Origin: JAYEJW01 sp034716535 | GTDB lineage: Bacteria; Pseudomonadota; Gammaproteobacteria; Chromatiales; Chromatiaceae | NCBI GenBank assembly: GCA_034716535.1 | Contig: JAYEJW010000571.1 | Span: 1 to 6,328, forward strand | DNA length: 6,328 nucleotides | Direction of reading: 5' to 3' | In this document: piece by piece, positions 1-6,304 of the stretch | How positions within the stretch are numbered: the stretch's first letter is position 1 | Layout: the number at the start of each line of letters is the position of its first letter | Made by a program: the position numbers and the translations under genes | The notes under the pieces: model-generated | What the model was told of the DNA's origin: nothing | Databases searched by the model: none | The model's input: only the letters and a program-made list of their open reading frames with translations

Positions 1-282
1 CCCGATGCGGCCTTCAGCGCCCGGCGCTGGTTTCGCGCCCGCGGCTCGGCCACTTGTTTGCGCTGTCACGCCCTGGAGGCGATCGAGGGCGAGCGGGCCA
101 ACACGGCGGCCATCCACCGCGAAGAGAGCGAGGGCAAGAGCTGCATCGACTGCCACACCAACCTGGTGCACCGTCCCGTGCCCGAGGAGCAGACCTTCAA
201 GCGCGCGGCCTGGAACCGCATGGTCGAGGAGGAGTTCGGCCTCGCCCCGGGCAAGGCCAGTGAGCTGATGGCGGGGCAGTAG
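1..282 (+). CDS. NapC/NirT-type multiheme cytochrome c, C-terminal part (5' end outside window)
   Basis: The reading frame is open from base 1 and ends at TAG 280-282, leaving the last 93 residues. Two covalent heme motifs are visible, CLRCH at residues 19-23 and CIDCH at 48-52 of the fragment, with extra histidines at 39 and 57 that could be distal heme ligands. The stretch around CIDCH followed by a TNLVH-like segment is typical of the last heme of NapC/NirT/NrfH/CymA proteins. These are membrane-anchored tetraheme (TorC-like: pentaheme) cytochromes that oxidise quinol and pass electrons to periplasmic reductases. The N-terminal membrane helix and first hemes would lie upstream. After the last heme come about 40 soluble residues with acidic and basic stretches and no further Cys, so a TorC-like C-terminal heme domain is absent. 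The octaheme gene starts 91 bases downstream, which suggests this protein feeds it electrons (inference). Family call is fairly sure; the exact subfamily is not. Confidence 0.82.
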   Translation, partial: PDAAFSARRWFRARGSATCLRCHALEAIEGERANTAAIHREESEGKSCIDCHTNLVHRPVPEEQTFKRAAWNRMVEEEFGLAPGKASELMAGQ

Positions 283-326
283 CGACGGACGTTTTCGGCC
301 CGAAGATGGATGGCGCCGGCGCTCCC

Positions 327-356
327 GGAGCCGCTTTTCGAACGGCTTCATTCTTT
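327..356 (+). terminator. Hairpin with short U-rich tail; possible leaky terminator or processing site
   Basis: Bases 327-336 pair with 341-349 through a nine-pair stem with one bulged C at 334, one G-U pair (328/348) and a TTCG tetraloop at 337-340. The tail 350-357 reads ATTCTTTG, only moderately U-rich. It sits between the NapC-type gene and the octaheme gene, just upstream of the latter's ribosome binding site. The shape fits a weak intrinsic terminator that would lower, not abolish, read-through. It could equally be an mRNA-stabilising or processing element. The hairpin is seen in the sequence; its function is inferred. Confidence 0.4.
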
Positions 357-359
357 GTG

Positions 360-365
360 AGGAGG
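360..365 (+). promoter_or_regulatory. Strong ribosome binding site for the octaheme cytochrome
   Basis: AGGAGG ends eight bases before ATG 374. It is a full Shine-Dalgarno match at near-ideal spacing and fixes the start of the octaheme cytochrome gene. Confidence 0.85.
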
Positions 366-373
366 GTGTCTCG

Positions 374-1990
374 ATGAGTAAGAAAGATTTCAATTTGCTG
401 TACCCTTTGCTCGCCCTGATGCTGTCGGCAGTGACCTTCAACGCCGGCGCTCAAGCTCAAACGGAAGAGACGCCGGCCTCCACTGCCGATCACACCAAGT
501 TCGAGGAGCTCCAGCAGACGTTCACGAGCGGCCCGGAGGTCACCAAGGCCTGTCTGAAGTGCCACACGGAGGCGTCCAAACAGCTGCACAAGAGCCTCCA
601 CTGGACCTGGGAGTTCGATCACGAGAAGACGGGCCAGCGTCTCGGCAAGAAGTACGTGGTCAACAGCTTCTGCGGCAGCGTGACCGCCAACTACGCGCGC
701 TGCACCAGTTGTCACATCGGCTATGGCTGGAAGGACGGCAGCTTCGACTTCTCCTCGGAGGAGAACGTCGACTGCCTCGTCTGTCACGACACCACCGGCA
801 CCTACAAGAAGTTCCCCACCGGCGCCGGTCACCCCGCTTACGAGGACAAGCTGTTCGCGGGCAAGAAGCTCTTCAAGGCGGTGGATCTCGCCAACGTCGC
901 CCAGAACGTGGGCAAGACCAGCCGCACCACCTGTGGTGCGTGCCACTTCACCGGCGGTGGTGGCGACGCGGTCAAGCATGGGGACATCGACAGCTCCCTG
1001 GGCAAGCCCGACAAACAGCTCGACGTCCACATGGATGCGCAAGGGCTCGACTATCCCTGTGCGACCTGCCACACCTTCATCAACCACCAGGCGGCGGGCA
1101 GCCGCTATGCGGCGACGGCCAAAGACACCACCGGCGTCGCGGTGCCCGGACGTAAGGAGACCCGTGCCACCTGCGAGTCCTGCCACGGCACCGAGCCCCA
1201 CCCGCGCCACGTCAACAACAAGCTCAACGAGCACGTCGACAAAGTCGCCTGCCAGACCTGCCACATTCCCGCCTTTGCGCGCGGCGGCAAGGCCACCAAG
1301 ACCTGGTGGGACTGGTCCACTGCCGGGCGTTTGGGTCCGAACGCCAAGCCGCAAGTCAAGAAGAACGAGAAGGGCGAAGTCATCTATAACACCAAAAAGG
1401 GCGATTTTCTGTGGGAGGAGAACGTGGAGCCGGAGTACTTCTGGTTCGACGGCACCGTGCGCTACTCCCTGGTTGGCGATGAGCTCGACCCCAGCGGCGT
1501 CGCGGAGATCAACCAGATTCAGGGCAGCTACGAGGATCCCAACGCCCGCATCTGGCCGTTCAAGATCATGCGCGGCAAGCAGCCCTACGACACGGTCAAC
1601 AACAGCTTTCTCGTCAGCCACCTCTTCGGCAAGGACGATGCCGCCTTCTGGAAGAGCTTCGATTGGGACAAGGCCCTGCGGGCCGGCATGGCCGAGGCGA
1701 AGGAGGTGGGACAGACCGACATGGATTACAGCGGCAGCTTCGACTTCATCGAGACCCGCATGTACTGGCCCATCGCCCATATGGTGGCCCCCAAGGAGGA
1801 TGCCTTGGCCTGCGATTCCTGCCACAGCCAGGACGGCCGGCTGGCCGATCTGACCGGCTTCTACATGCCGGGGCGGGACGCCAACCCCTGGATCGACCGC
1901 ATCGGCTGGTTGCTTGTCGCCGCCACCCTCGCCGGCGTGCTGCTGCACGGGCTGATGCGTCTGGTATTCCGTCGTCGCCGCAAGGCCTGA
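374..1990 (+). CDS. otr: Octaheme c-type cytochrome, tetrathionate reductase (OTR) family, membrane-anchored
   Basis: A 538-residue exported multiheme enzyme. Residues 1-27 form a signal peptide (basic start, hydrophobic core, AGAQA-type cleavage region). Eight CXXCH heme motifs start at residues 60, 110, 134, 187, 229, 267, 293 and 480. A long heme-free stretch (about 298-479) separates hemes 7 and 8. Residues about 507-529 form a membrane helix followed by RRRRK, so the catalytic part is periplasmic and tethered at its C-terminus. Length, heme count and segments such as the GYGWKDGSFDF region after heme 2 match the Shewanella OTR family. Those enzymes reduce tetrathionate, and also nitrite and hydroxylamine in vitro, with a Lys-ligated active-site heme. 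Candidate lysines here follow heme 3 (K145, K146). The only Cys outside heme motifs is C100, with N97 three residues before it. A cytochrome b gene follows 13 bases later and probably supplies electrons. The family call is strong; the physiological substrate is unknown. Heme attachment needs a cytochrome c maturation system, not seen here. Confidence 0.92.
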   Translation: MSKKDFNLLYPLLALMLSAVTFNAGAQAQTEETPASTADHTKFEELQQTFTSGPEVTKACLKCHTEASKQLHKSLHWTWEFDHEKTGQRLGKKYVVNSFCGSVTANYARCTSCHIGYGWKDGSFDFSSEENVDCLVCHDTTGTYKKFPTGAGHPAYEDKLFAGKKLFKAVDLANVAQNVGKTSRTTCGACHFTGGGGDAVKHGDIDSSLGKPDKQLDVHMDAQGLDYPCATCHTFINHQAAGSRYAATAKDTTGVAVPGRKETRATCESCHGTEPHPRHVNNKLNEHVDKVACQTCHIPAFARGGKATKTWWDWSTAGRLGPNAKPQVKKNEKGEVIYNTKKGDFLWEENVEPEYFWFDGTVRYSLVGDELDPSGVAEINQIQGSYEDPNARIWPFKIMRGKQPYDTVNNSFLVSHLFGKDDAAFWKSFDWDKALRAGMAEAKEVGQTDMDYSGSFDFIETRMYWPIAHMVAPKEDALACDSCHSQDGRLADLTGFYMPGRDANPWIDRIGWLLVAATLAGVLLHGLMRLVFRRRRKA

Positions 1991-1994
1991 GGAG
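1989..1994 (+). promoter_or_regulatory. Ribosome binding site that decides the cytochrome b start
   Basis: GAGGAG overlaps the stop codon of the octaheme gene (TGA 1988-1990). It directly abuts ATG 1995, leaving no usable spacing, but lies nine bases before ATG 2004. This favours 2004 as the true start and suggests the two genes are translationally linked. Confidence 0.6.
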
Positions 1995-2003
1995 ATGACC
2001 CAA

Positions 2004-2612
2004 ATGAGTCAAGTTCAGATTTTCACCGGCTTCGAGCGCTTCTGGCATTGGTCCCAGACGATCCTCATCTTCGGCATGCTGCTGACCGGATTCGAGATCC
2101 ACGGCACCTACAGCCTGTTCGGCTTCGAGCAGGCACTCGACTACCACCTGATCCTGGCCTGGACCCTGATCGGGTTGTGGGCCTTCGCCATCTTCTGGCA
2201 TTTCACGACCGGTGAGTGGCGCCAGTACGTGCCGACCCACAAAGAGTTGTTCGCCATGATGCTCTACTACGGCTACGGCATCTTCTCGGGCGAGGCCAAG
2301 CCCTACCGCACCACCCGCGGCGCCAAGCACAACCCGCTGCAGCGCCTGGCCTATCTCGGCTTCAAGGTAGCCATCGCCCCGGCGTTGTGGATCTCCGGGC
2401 TGCTTCTGCTGTTCTACGCGAGCTGGAGCAGCACGGCCCTCGGTGCGGTGCTGCCCCTGCAATGGGTGGCCTGGGTGCACATGGGCGCGGTCTTCGCCCT
2501 CCTTCTCTTCCTGATCGCGCACATCTACCTGGCCGCCACCACCGGCCATCCCTGGTATGCCTACCTCAAGGCTATGGTTACGGGGAACGAGGAGTTGGAA
2601 GACACGCAGTAG
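2004..2612 (+). CDS. Cytochrome b (b/b6 or b561-like) membrane subunit, probable quinol partner of the octaheme cytochrome
   Basis: A 202-residue integral membrane protein with four hydrophobic helices at about 12-33, 47-67, 115-139 and 152-178. Histidines lie in or beside helices: H15 (FWHW), H48, H66, H159 and H173. H159 and H173 are 14 apart in the last helix, the spacing of the heme-ligand pair in formate dehydrogenase-N gamma and related di-heme cytochromes b, so two b hemes are likely. Helices 2 and 3 are joined by a long polar loop (about 68-114), and the C-terminus is acidic. The gene starts within 13 bases of the octaheme gene's end and shares its ribosome binding region, so the two form an operon and probably a complex. 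In such a complex the cytochrome b would exchange electrons between the quinone pool and the periplasmic hemes. An in-frame ATG at 1995 would add three residues but lacks proper Shine-Dalgarno spacing. Family call is good; the direction of electron flow is inferred. Confidence 0.85.
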   Translation: MSQVQIFTGFERFWHWSQTILIFGMLLTGFEIHGTYSLFGFEQALDYHLILAWTLIGLWAFAIFWHFTTGEWRQYVPTHKELFAMMLYYGYGIFSGEAKPYRTTRGAKHNPLQRLAYLGFKVAIAPALWISGLLLLFYASWSSTALGAVLPLQWVAWVHMGAVFALLLFLIAHIYLAATTGHPWYAYLKAMVTGNEELEDTQ

Positions 2613-2840
2613 CCGTTACCGTGCAAGTGGGCGCCGCAGACACTCATCGTCCCCCTCGCCCGCTTGCGAGAAAGGACCCTGATCGCAAGTCAATGGGGGC
2701 AGAGTGAGAACTCAGGTGATCGAAGGGCTGCGCCGCCTTCGCTTGCCCGTTTCCGGTGGCCGACTTAGGGTGCGGACTCCGTAAGTTAGATAGCGCTTTT
2801 TTTCCCTCATGGCTTCGGCTACTCTGCGGTCGAAACGCAT

Positions 2841-2860
2841 AAAGACGTTTAAAGATCTTT
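2841..2860 (+). repeat. Tandem 10-base repeat AAAGAnnTTT, second copy a perfect palindrome
   Basis: AAAGACGTTT (2841-2850) is followed at once by AAAGATCTTT (2851-2860), which is self-complementary. The pair is an AT-rich island in GC-rich DNA and ends exactly where the AGGAGG of the next gene starts. It could be an operator, part of a promoter or leader, or chance; the repeat itself is plain in the sequence. Confidence 0.45.
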
Positions 2861-2866
2861 AGGAGG
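2861..2866 (+). promoter_or_regulatory. Strong ribosome binding site for the ATPase stalk subunit
   Basis: AGGAGG lies five bases before ATG 2872 and supports that start. An alternative ATG at 2867 opens only a frame of a few codons. Confidence 0.8.
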
Positions 2867-2871
2867 ATGCG

Positions 2872-3189
2872 ATGGAAGATACCCTGAAGCGACTGCTGGA
2901 CGCAGAGATGCACGCCGAGCAGATCGCGCAACAGGCGGAGGCCGAACAGGAAAACGTCATCCAGGGCGCGCTCGTGGAGGCCCGCGCGGGAGAGGAGCGG
3001 TTCACCGCGCGGATCCCGGAGCTTCACCGATCCTTCATCTCCAAGGCGGAAGAGCGCGCGGAGCAGACCATTGCGGAGCTTAAGCGGCGCTATGACGAAC
3101 GCCACGTACAGCTGCGCGACATGGCAGAGCAGCGCGACGACGAAGCGCTTGAGGCAGCGTTCGAGCTCCTCATCTCTTCCGAGCGTTAG
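2872..3189 (+). CDS. A/V-type ATPase peripheral-stalk subunit (G/H type), coiled coil
   Basis: A 105-residue protein, highly charged, rich in Glu, Ala, Arg and Gln, with almost no Gly or Pro, no Cys, and no signal or membrane segment. It is predicted to be one long helix, with heptad-like hydrophobic spacing from about residue 5 to 100. Composition and length match the short coiled-coil subunit called G or H in bacterial and archaeal A/V-type ATPases. That subunit pairs with subunit E in the peripheral stalk and holds the A3B3 head against subunit I. Low sequence complexity makes the family assignment rest partly on context: subunits C and I follow on the same strand, and in Thermus-like operons G is also the first gene. 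It could also be an E/G-like variant. The start is fixed by a strong ribosome binding site. Subunit E is not in this window. Confidence 0.75.
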   Translation: MEDTLKRLLDAEMHAEQIAQQAEAEQENVIQGALVEARAGEERFTARIPELHRSFISKAEERAEQTIAELKRRYDERHVQLRDMAEQRDDEALEAAFELLISSER

Positions 3190-3215
3190 CTGAAAGCCGT
3201 AAGAAGTTTTCAGCT
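3188..3215 (+). other. Perfect 8-bp inverted repeat at the end of the stalk-subunit gene
   Basis: AGCTGAAA (3188-3195) pairs exactly with TTTCAGCT (3208-3215), with one further G-U pair inside (3196/3207), leaving a ten-base loop. The left arm overlaps the TAG stop codon. No U-run follows, so it is not a standard intrinsic terminator. It may stabilise or trim the message between stalk subunit and subunit C, which are about 100 bases apart, or weaken read-through. Confidence 0.4.
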
Positions 3216-3292
3216 CTGGACCCCCACGACCTATTGATGTGGCAGCGTGCAAGACATCGGCACGCCCCCCTAAACCAAACATAGACTCGCTC

Positions 3293-4360
3293 ATGTCCAC
3301 TGCCGCCAGTCAGGCTTACCTCAACACCCGTGTGTCCGTCATGTCCACGAGGTTGTTCGAGCCCACCTTGATCGCCTCTCTGGCTAATCAGAGCCTGGGG
3401 GAAATCGCCGAGCGTTTCGGCTTGACGGCGATCCTGGACGAGCGCCCGACAAGACGTGCCAAGAGCCGCGCCATCGAGCAGGCTCTGCTCAATACGCGGT
3501 TGGCGGAGATGACGATCCTCATCCGCCCGATGGTGGCCGCCGAGCGCGCGCTGGTGCTGAATTGGGGCCGCAAGCATGCCCTTGCAAATCTCAAGACCCT
3601 CCTTCGCGGCAAGCTCTACGACCTGGACCAGAAAGAGATTCGGGACAACCTCTACGAACTGCCGCCCAACGTGCGTCTGCCCCGCAGAGACGACCTGTTC
3701 CGGGCGGAGAACGTGCTTGAGCTGCTGCGCCAATTGGAGCAAGGTCCCTATAGCCTGATTGCGCGTCAGGCCAGAGAGATCTACGAGCAGAAACGCGAAC
3801 CCTTCGCCCTCGAGGCCACCATCGGACAGCGCTATTACGCCGTACTGGCGACTCTGGTCCGGCAGTTTTACGATGATAGCCTGCAGTCTCTGCAACAGTT
3901 GGTGGGCGCCGTGCTGGACCGCGCCAATCTCCTGTGGCTGCTGCGATTCCGGTTCTCTTATCAGCTCTCCCCCAGCGAGACCTTCTATCAGCTCGTGCCC
4001 TCATTCCGGCTGCTCGATCGGCAGCGATTGCTGGAGCTGGTAAACCTCGAGACCTTCGAGCGCGTGATCGAGGCCCTTCCGCCCCCCCTGGACGGACTGC
4101 TCGCCGAGAGCGCGAACCAGGTCGAAGTGCAGAAGCGCATGGCAAGCTACCTGTGCGGGGAGGCACGTCACGTGCTGCGCCACAGCCGTTCGGGAACGGC
4201 CCGCGCCCTGGCCTACCTGATCCTTCGCGAGCGCGACCTCTCGCTGCTCTTCGCCCTCATTCAGGGCAAGCTGCTGGAGCTGCCGACGCACACGGTGGAC
4301 ATCGCCGCAGAGCTTGCCGAGCCAGGTCCCCCGACCGGCACGATGGCCTCGGCGGCATGA
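3293..4360 (+). CDS. ntpC: A/V-type ATPase subunit C (V-type subunit d / AC39 family)
   Basis: A 355-residue soluble, helix-rich protein, close to the usual length of the family. Subunit C sits as a cap on the proteolipid ring and links the central shaft (D/F) to the membrane rotor. Family features are a start of the type SQAYLNTRVSVMSTRLF (residues 6-22), the DRANLLWLLRFRF segment (209-221), typical of the repeated N-L-x-x-L-L-R motif, and the end segment LAYLILRERDLSLLFALIQGKLLELP (306-331). A proline-rich tail follows. An upstream in-frame GTG at 3239 would add 18 residues (AACKTSARPPKPN) unlike the family, so ATG 3293 is preferred. Neither start has a clear Shine-Dalgarno, so translation may be weak or depend on the mRNA structure upstream. 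It lies before subunit I here, whereas in Thermus-like operons C follows E. Confidence is high for the family and moderate for the start. Confidence 0.85.
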   Translation: MSTAASQAYLNTRVSVMSTRLFEPTLIASLANQSLGEIAERFGLTAILDERPTRRAKSRAIEQALLNTRLAEMTILIRPMVAAERALVLNWGRKHALANLKTLLRGKLYDLDQKEIRDNLYELPPNVRLPRRDDLFRAENVLELLRQLEQGPYSLIARQAREIYEQKREPFALEATIGQRYYAVLATLVRQFYDDSLQSLQQLVGAVLDRANLLWLLRFRFSYQLSPSETFYQLVPSFRLLDRQRLLELVNLETFERVIEALPPPLDGLLAESANQVEVQKRMASYLCGEARHVLRHSRSGTARALAYLILRERDLSLLFALIQGKLLELPTHTVDIAAELAEPGPPTGTMASAA

Positions 4361-4386
4361 GCACAACCGGCGAAGCGATGGGGTGA
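4357..4386 (+). other. Nine-codon mini-ORF bridging subunits C and I
   Basis: ATG 4357 overlaps the TGA of subunit C (4358-4360) as ATGA. The frame reads MSTTGEAMG and stops at TGA 4384-4386, inside the ribosome binding sequence of subunit I. Ribosomes ending subunit C could restart here and then be released on the next start site. This is a layout seen in the sequence; translation is unproven and chance is quite possible. Confidence 0.25.
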
Positions 4387-4388
4387 TC
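4380..4388 (+). promoter_or_regulatory. Extended ribosome binding site for subunit I
   Basis: GGTGATC (4382-4388) matches the 5'-extended anti-Shine-Dalgarno complement (GGAGGTGATC) without the usual GGAGG core. It lies five bases before ATG 4394 and supports that start over the in-frame ATG at 4412. Confidence 0.55.
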
Positions 4389-4393
4389 TGACA

Positions 4394-6304
4394 ATGTTGC
4401 GGCCGCTACCCATGAAGCATGTACGCCTGCTGGTCCTCACCGAGGACCTGCCCCAGGCATCCCTGACCCTGGCCCAGACGGAGAGCTTCCACGCCGACAC
4501 CCGTCCCCCGGAGGAGACGCGCCTCTCCGACATTCCTGGCCGCGGTTATCGGGAGCTGTTCCAGCAGGCACGCTCACGGTTGGACAAGATCGGAAAGCTG
4601 ATCCCCCTGCCCGCAGACCCGGAGCTGGCAGATGTGCATGTCATCCCCGAGCCAGAGCTCGCCGAGGTCAACACCTGGCTGGGCAAGATCTGGAACGAGT
4701 GCTCCCGCTACGAAGAGCAGTTCCGTGCCCTCGACGACGAGGAACGCCTGGTCAAGGAGCAAGAGGCATCGTTGGCCAACTTCGCCAACCTCAACATCAA
4801 TCTTGCGATGTTGGGCGGCAAGACCCGATTCCTGGACTATTACGTCGGTATCGTACCGCGGGAGAACGTACGCCAGCTCGAGGACGCCGCAGGGCTAGCG
4901 GACCACTTGGTTTTCGTTTACATGGTCAGCGGAGACCACGCCCACGTCGTAATCGTCGGCCCAACGGGTGAGCAAGAGGCGCAGCTGTCCTCGGTGCTCA
5001 ATGCGGCCGGGTTCCAGTACCTGCCCATCCCTCAGGAGCTCATGTCCGAGCCGAGTAAGTTGCGCGAGGAGCTAGCCGAGCGCCGCGAGGGCGTCGATCA
5101 GGAGCGGGGGGGACTGCACAAGCGGCTATCGGAGTGGTCCGCGTCCTTCGACACCCGGTTGCGGGACGCCGAGCGGGTCCTGACGCTGGCCGAGCCCTTC
5201 GTGACCCTGGACCCTTCGATCCGCAGCGCGGGTCATCTGGCCTACCTGGCGGGCTGGGTACCGGCGCGCTCGGTGGCGGATCTGGAGCAGCGGCTCCGGG
5301 ACACCCTCGCGAGTCCCTTCGAGATGCAGGCCCGCAATCCGTTGCCGGACGAACGCACCTTAGTGCCCTCCGTTCCAATCCGCACGCGGCTGCTTACACC
5401 ATTCGCCTTGCTGGTGAAGCAGTACGGCATCCCCCAGTATGGGGAGTTCGACCCCACCGCCCTCTTCGCCGTCACCTTCGTGCTCATGTTCGGCATGATG
5501 TTCGGCGATGTCGGCCATGGCGCCGTGATCGCGGGTGCTGCCTGGCTTCTGCGGGGCAAGCTCGGCCGTTTTACGCCCTTCGGCTACCTGATCGGCGCCT
5601 CCTCGATCGTCTTCGGCTTTCTGTTCGGCAGTGTTTTCGGCTATGAGGAGATCCTGCATCCGCTGTGGATGTCGCCCCTGTCCGATCCCATCCTGATGCT
5701 CAAGATTGCCCTGGGATGGGGCGTTGCCTTCATTGTCCTCGCCTGCCTCCTGACCATTTACAACCGCTTGGCCATCGGGAACCTGCATGGCGCCCTGTTG
5801 GCCCACCATGGGGCGGTGAATCTGGCCTTCTATCTGGCGTTGCTCGGCGGAGGGTACAACCTTGCCGTGAATGGAAGCTTCGGTTGGCAGGCCACGGTTG
5901 TCGTGATTGCTTCCCTGCTCGCTTTGGCGGCCAACCAGTGGCAAGAAATCGACGCACCCACCGGCGAGAAGGCATTGGTGGTGGTGATCGAGACGCTGGA
6001 CATCATCATCGCCTATGTCTCGAACACCCTTTCCTTCCTGCGCGTGGCCGCCTTCAGCCTGAACCACGTGGCTTTGTCGATCGCCGTCTTCACCCTCGCA
6101 GGTATGATGGGGACTGTCGGTCACTGGATCACCGTGGTGCTGGGCAACGTCTTCATCCTTGTCCTGGAGGGCGGAATCGTGATCATTCAGGTGATGCGTC
6201 TCGAGTACTACGAGGGCTTCTCCCGCTACTTCTCGGGCGACGGGCACGAGTTCGCGCCCCTGCGGCTGCGGAAGGCTACCGGCGAGCAACGGGCGTCTTC
6301 TTGA
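4394..6304 (+). CDS. ntpI: A/V-type ATPase subunit I (V-type subunit a, 116 kDa-family stator)
   Basis: A 636-residue two-part protein, a normal length for the bacterial subunit. Residues 1 to about 340 are cytoplasmic and helical. They begin with the family-like MLRPLPMKHVRLLVL, with coiled-coil stretches around 95-130 and 218-265, and would bind the peripheral stalks. Residues from about 352 to 600 hold roughly eight hydrophobic segments forming the ion half-channels beside the proteolipid ring. Hallmarks are the GMMFGDVGHG segment (367-376), the SFLRVAAFSLNHVALS segment with the conserved channel arginine R550, and QVMRLEYYEGFSRYF (599-613) with Q599 and R602. These match residues known to be essential in Thermus and yeast homologues. 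It starts 33 bases after subunit C, so it is in the same operon. Whether H+ or Na+ is moved is set largely by the proteolipid K, which is outside the window. The last 24 bases (6305-6328) hold no recognisable site. Confidence 0.95.
   Translation: MLRPLPMKHVRLLVLTEDLPQASLTLAQTESFHADTRPPEETRLSDIPGRGYRELFQQARSRLDKIGKLIPLPADPELADVHVIPEPELAEVNTWLGKIWNECSRYEEQFRALDDEERLVKEQEASLANFANLNINLAMLGGKTRFLDYYVGIVPRENVRQLEDAAGLADHLVFVYMVSGDHAHVVIVGPTGEQEAQLSSVLNAAGFQYLPIPQELMSEPSKLREELAERREGVDQERGGLHKRLSEWSASFDTRLRDAERVLTLAEPFVTLDPSIRSAGHLAYLAGWVPARSVADLEQRLRDTLASPFEMQARNPLPDERTLVPSVPIRTRLLTPFALLVKQYGIPQYGEFDPTALFAVTFVLMFGMMFGDVGHGAVIAGAAWLLRGKLGRFTPFGYLIGASSIVFGFLFGSVFGYEEILHPLWMSPLSDPILMLKIALGWGVAFIVLACLLTIYNRLAIGNLHGALLAHHGAVNLAFYLALLGGGYNLAVNGSFGWQATVVVIASLLALAANQWQEIDAPTGEKALVVVIETLDIIIAYVSNTLSFLRVAAFSLNHVALSIAVFTLAGMMGTVGHWITVVLGNVFILVLEGGIVIIQVMRLEYYEGFSRYFSGDGHEFAPLRLRKATGEQRASS

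Larger units (their letters stand above)
2613..2871 (+). other. Intergenic region between the redox module and the ATPase operon
   Basis: These 259 bases contain no supported gene. A 6-bp inverted repeat pairs 2721-2726 with 2736-2741 (CGAAGG/CCTTCG) but has no U-tract after it. A run of seven T at 2797-2803 has no convincing hairpin before it. The region becomes AT-richer toward 2871, which fits a promoter for the ATPase operon, but I find no -35/-10 pair good enough to name. The change of function across the gap suggests two separate transcription units. Confidence 0.5.

Noticed and set aside
723..1853. A 376-residue + strand frame inside the octaheme gene
   Set aside because: Composition is almost only Ser, Pro, Arg, Thr and Ala, typical of an out-of-frame reading of GC-rich coding DNA.
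197..1948. A 583-residue open frame on the minus strand, opposite the octaheme gene
   Set aside because: It mirrors the codon-position bias of the real + strand gene, has a Val/Leu/Gly/Ala-rich sequence with no recognisable domain, and overlaps a gene with eight heme motifs and a strong ribosome binding site.
2743..2791. TTGCCC and TTAGAT/TAAGTT as a possible sigma-70 promoter for the ATPase operon
   Set aside because: The -10-like elements match only about half the consensus and the spacing does not fit, so no promoter is called.
2797..2803. Run of seven T that could be a terminator tail after cytochrome b
   Set aside because: I found only a four-pair stem ahead of it, at some distance; not enough for an intrinsic terminator.
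3239..3292. GTG 3239 as start of subunit C
   Set aside because: The added 18 residues do not resemble the family N-terminus and there is no Shine-Dalgarno before it; ATG 3293 gives a typical N-terminus.
5360..6289. A 309-residue minus-strand open frame opposite subunit I
   Set aside because: Gln/His/Glu/Gly-rich antisense of a membrane-protein gene, with no family features; a by-product of high GC content.
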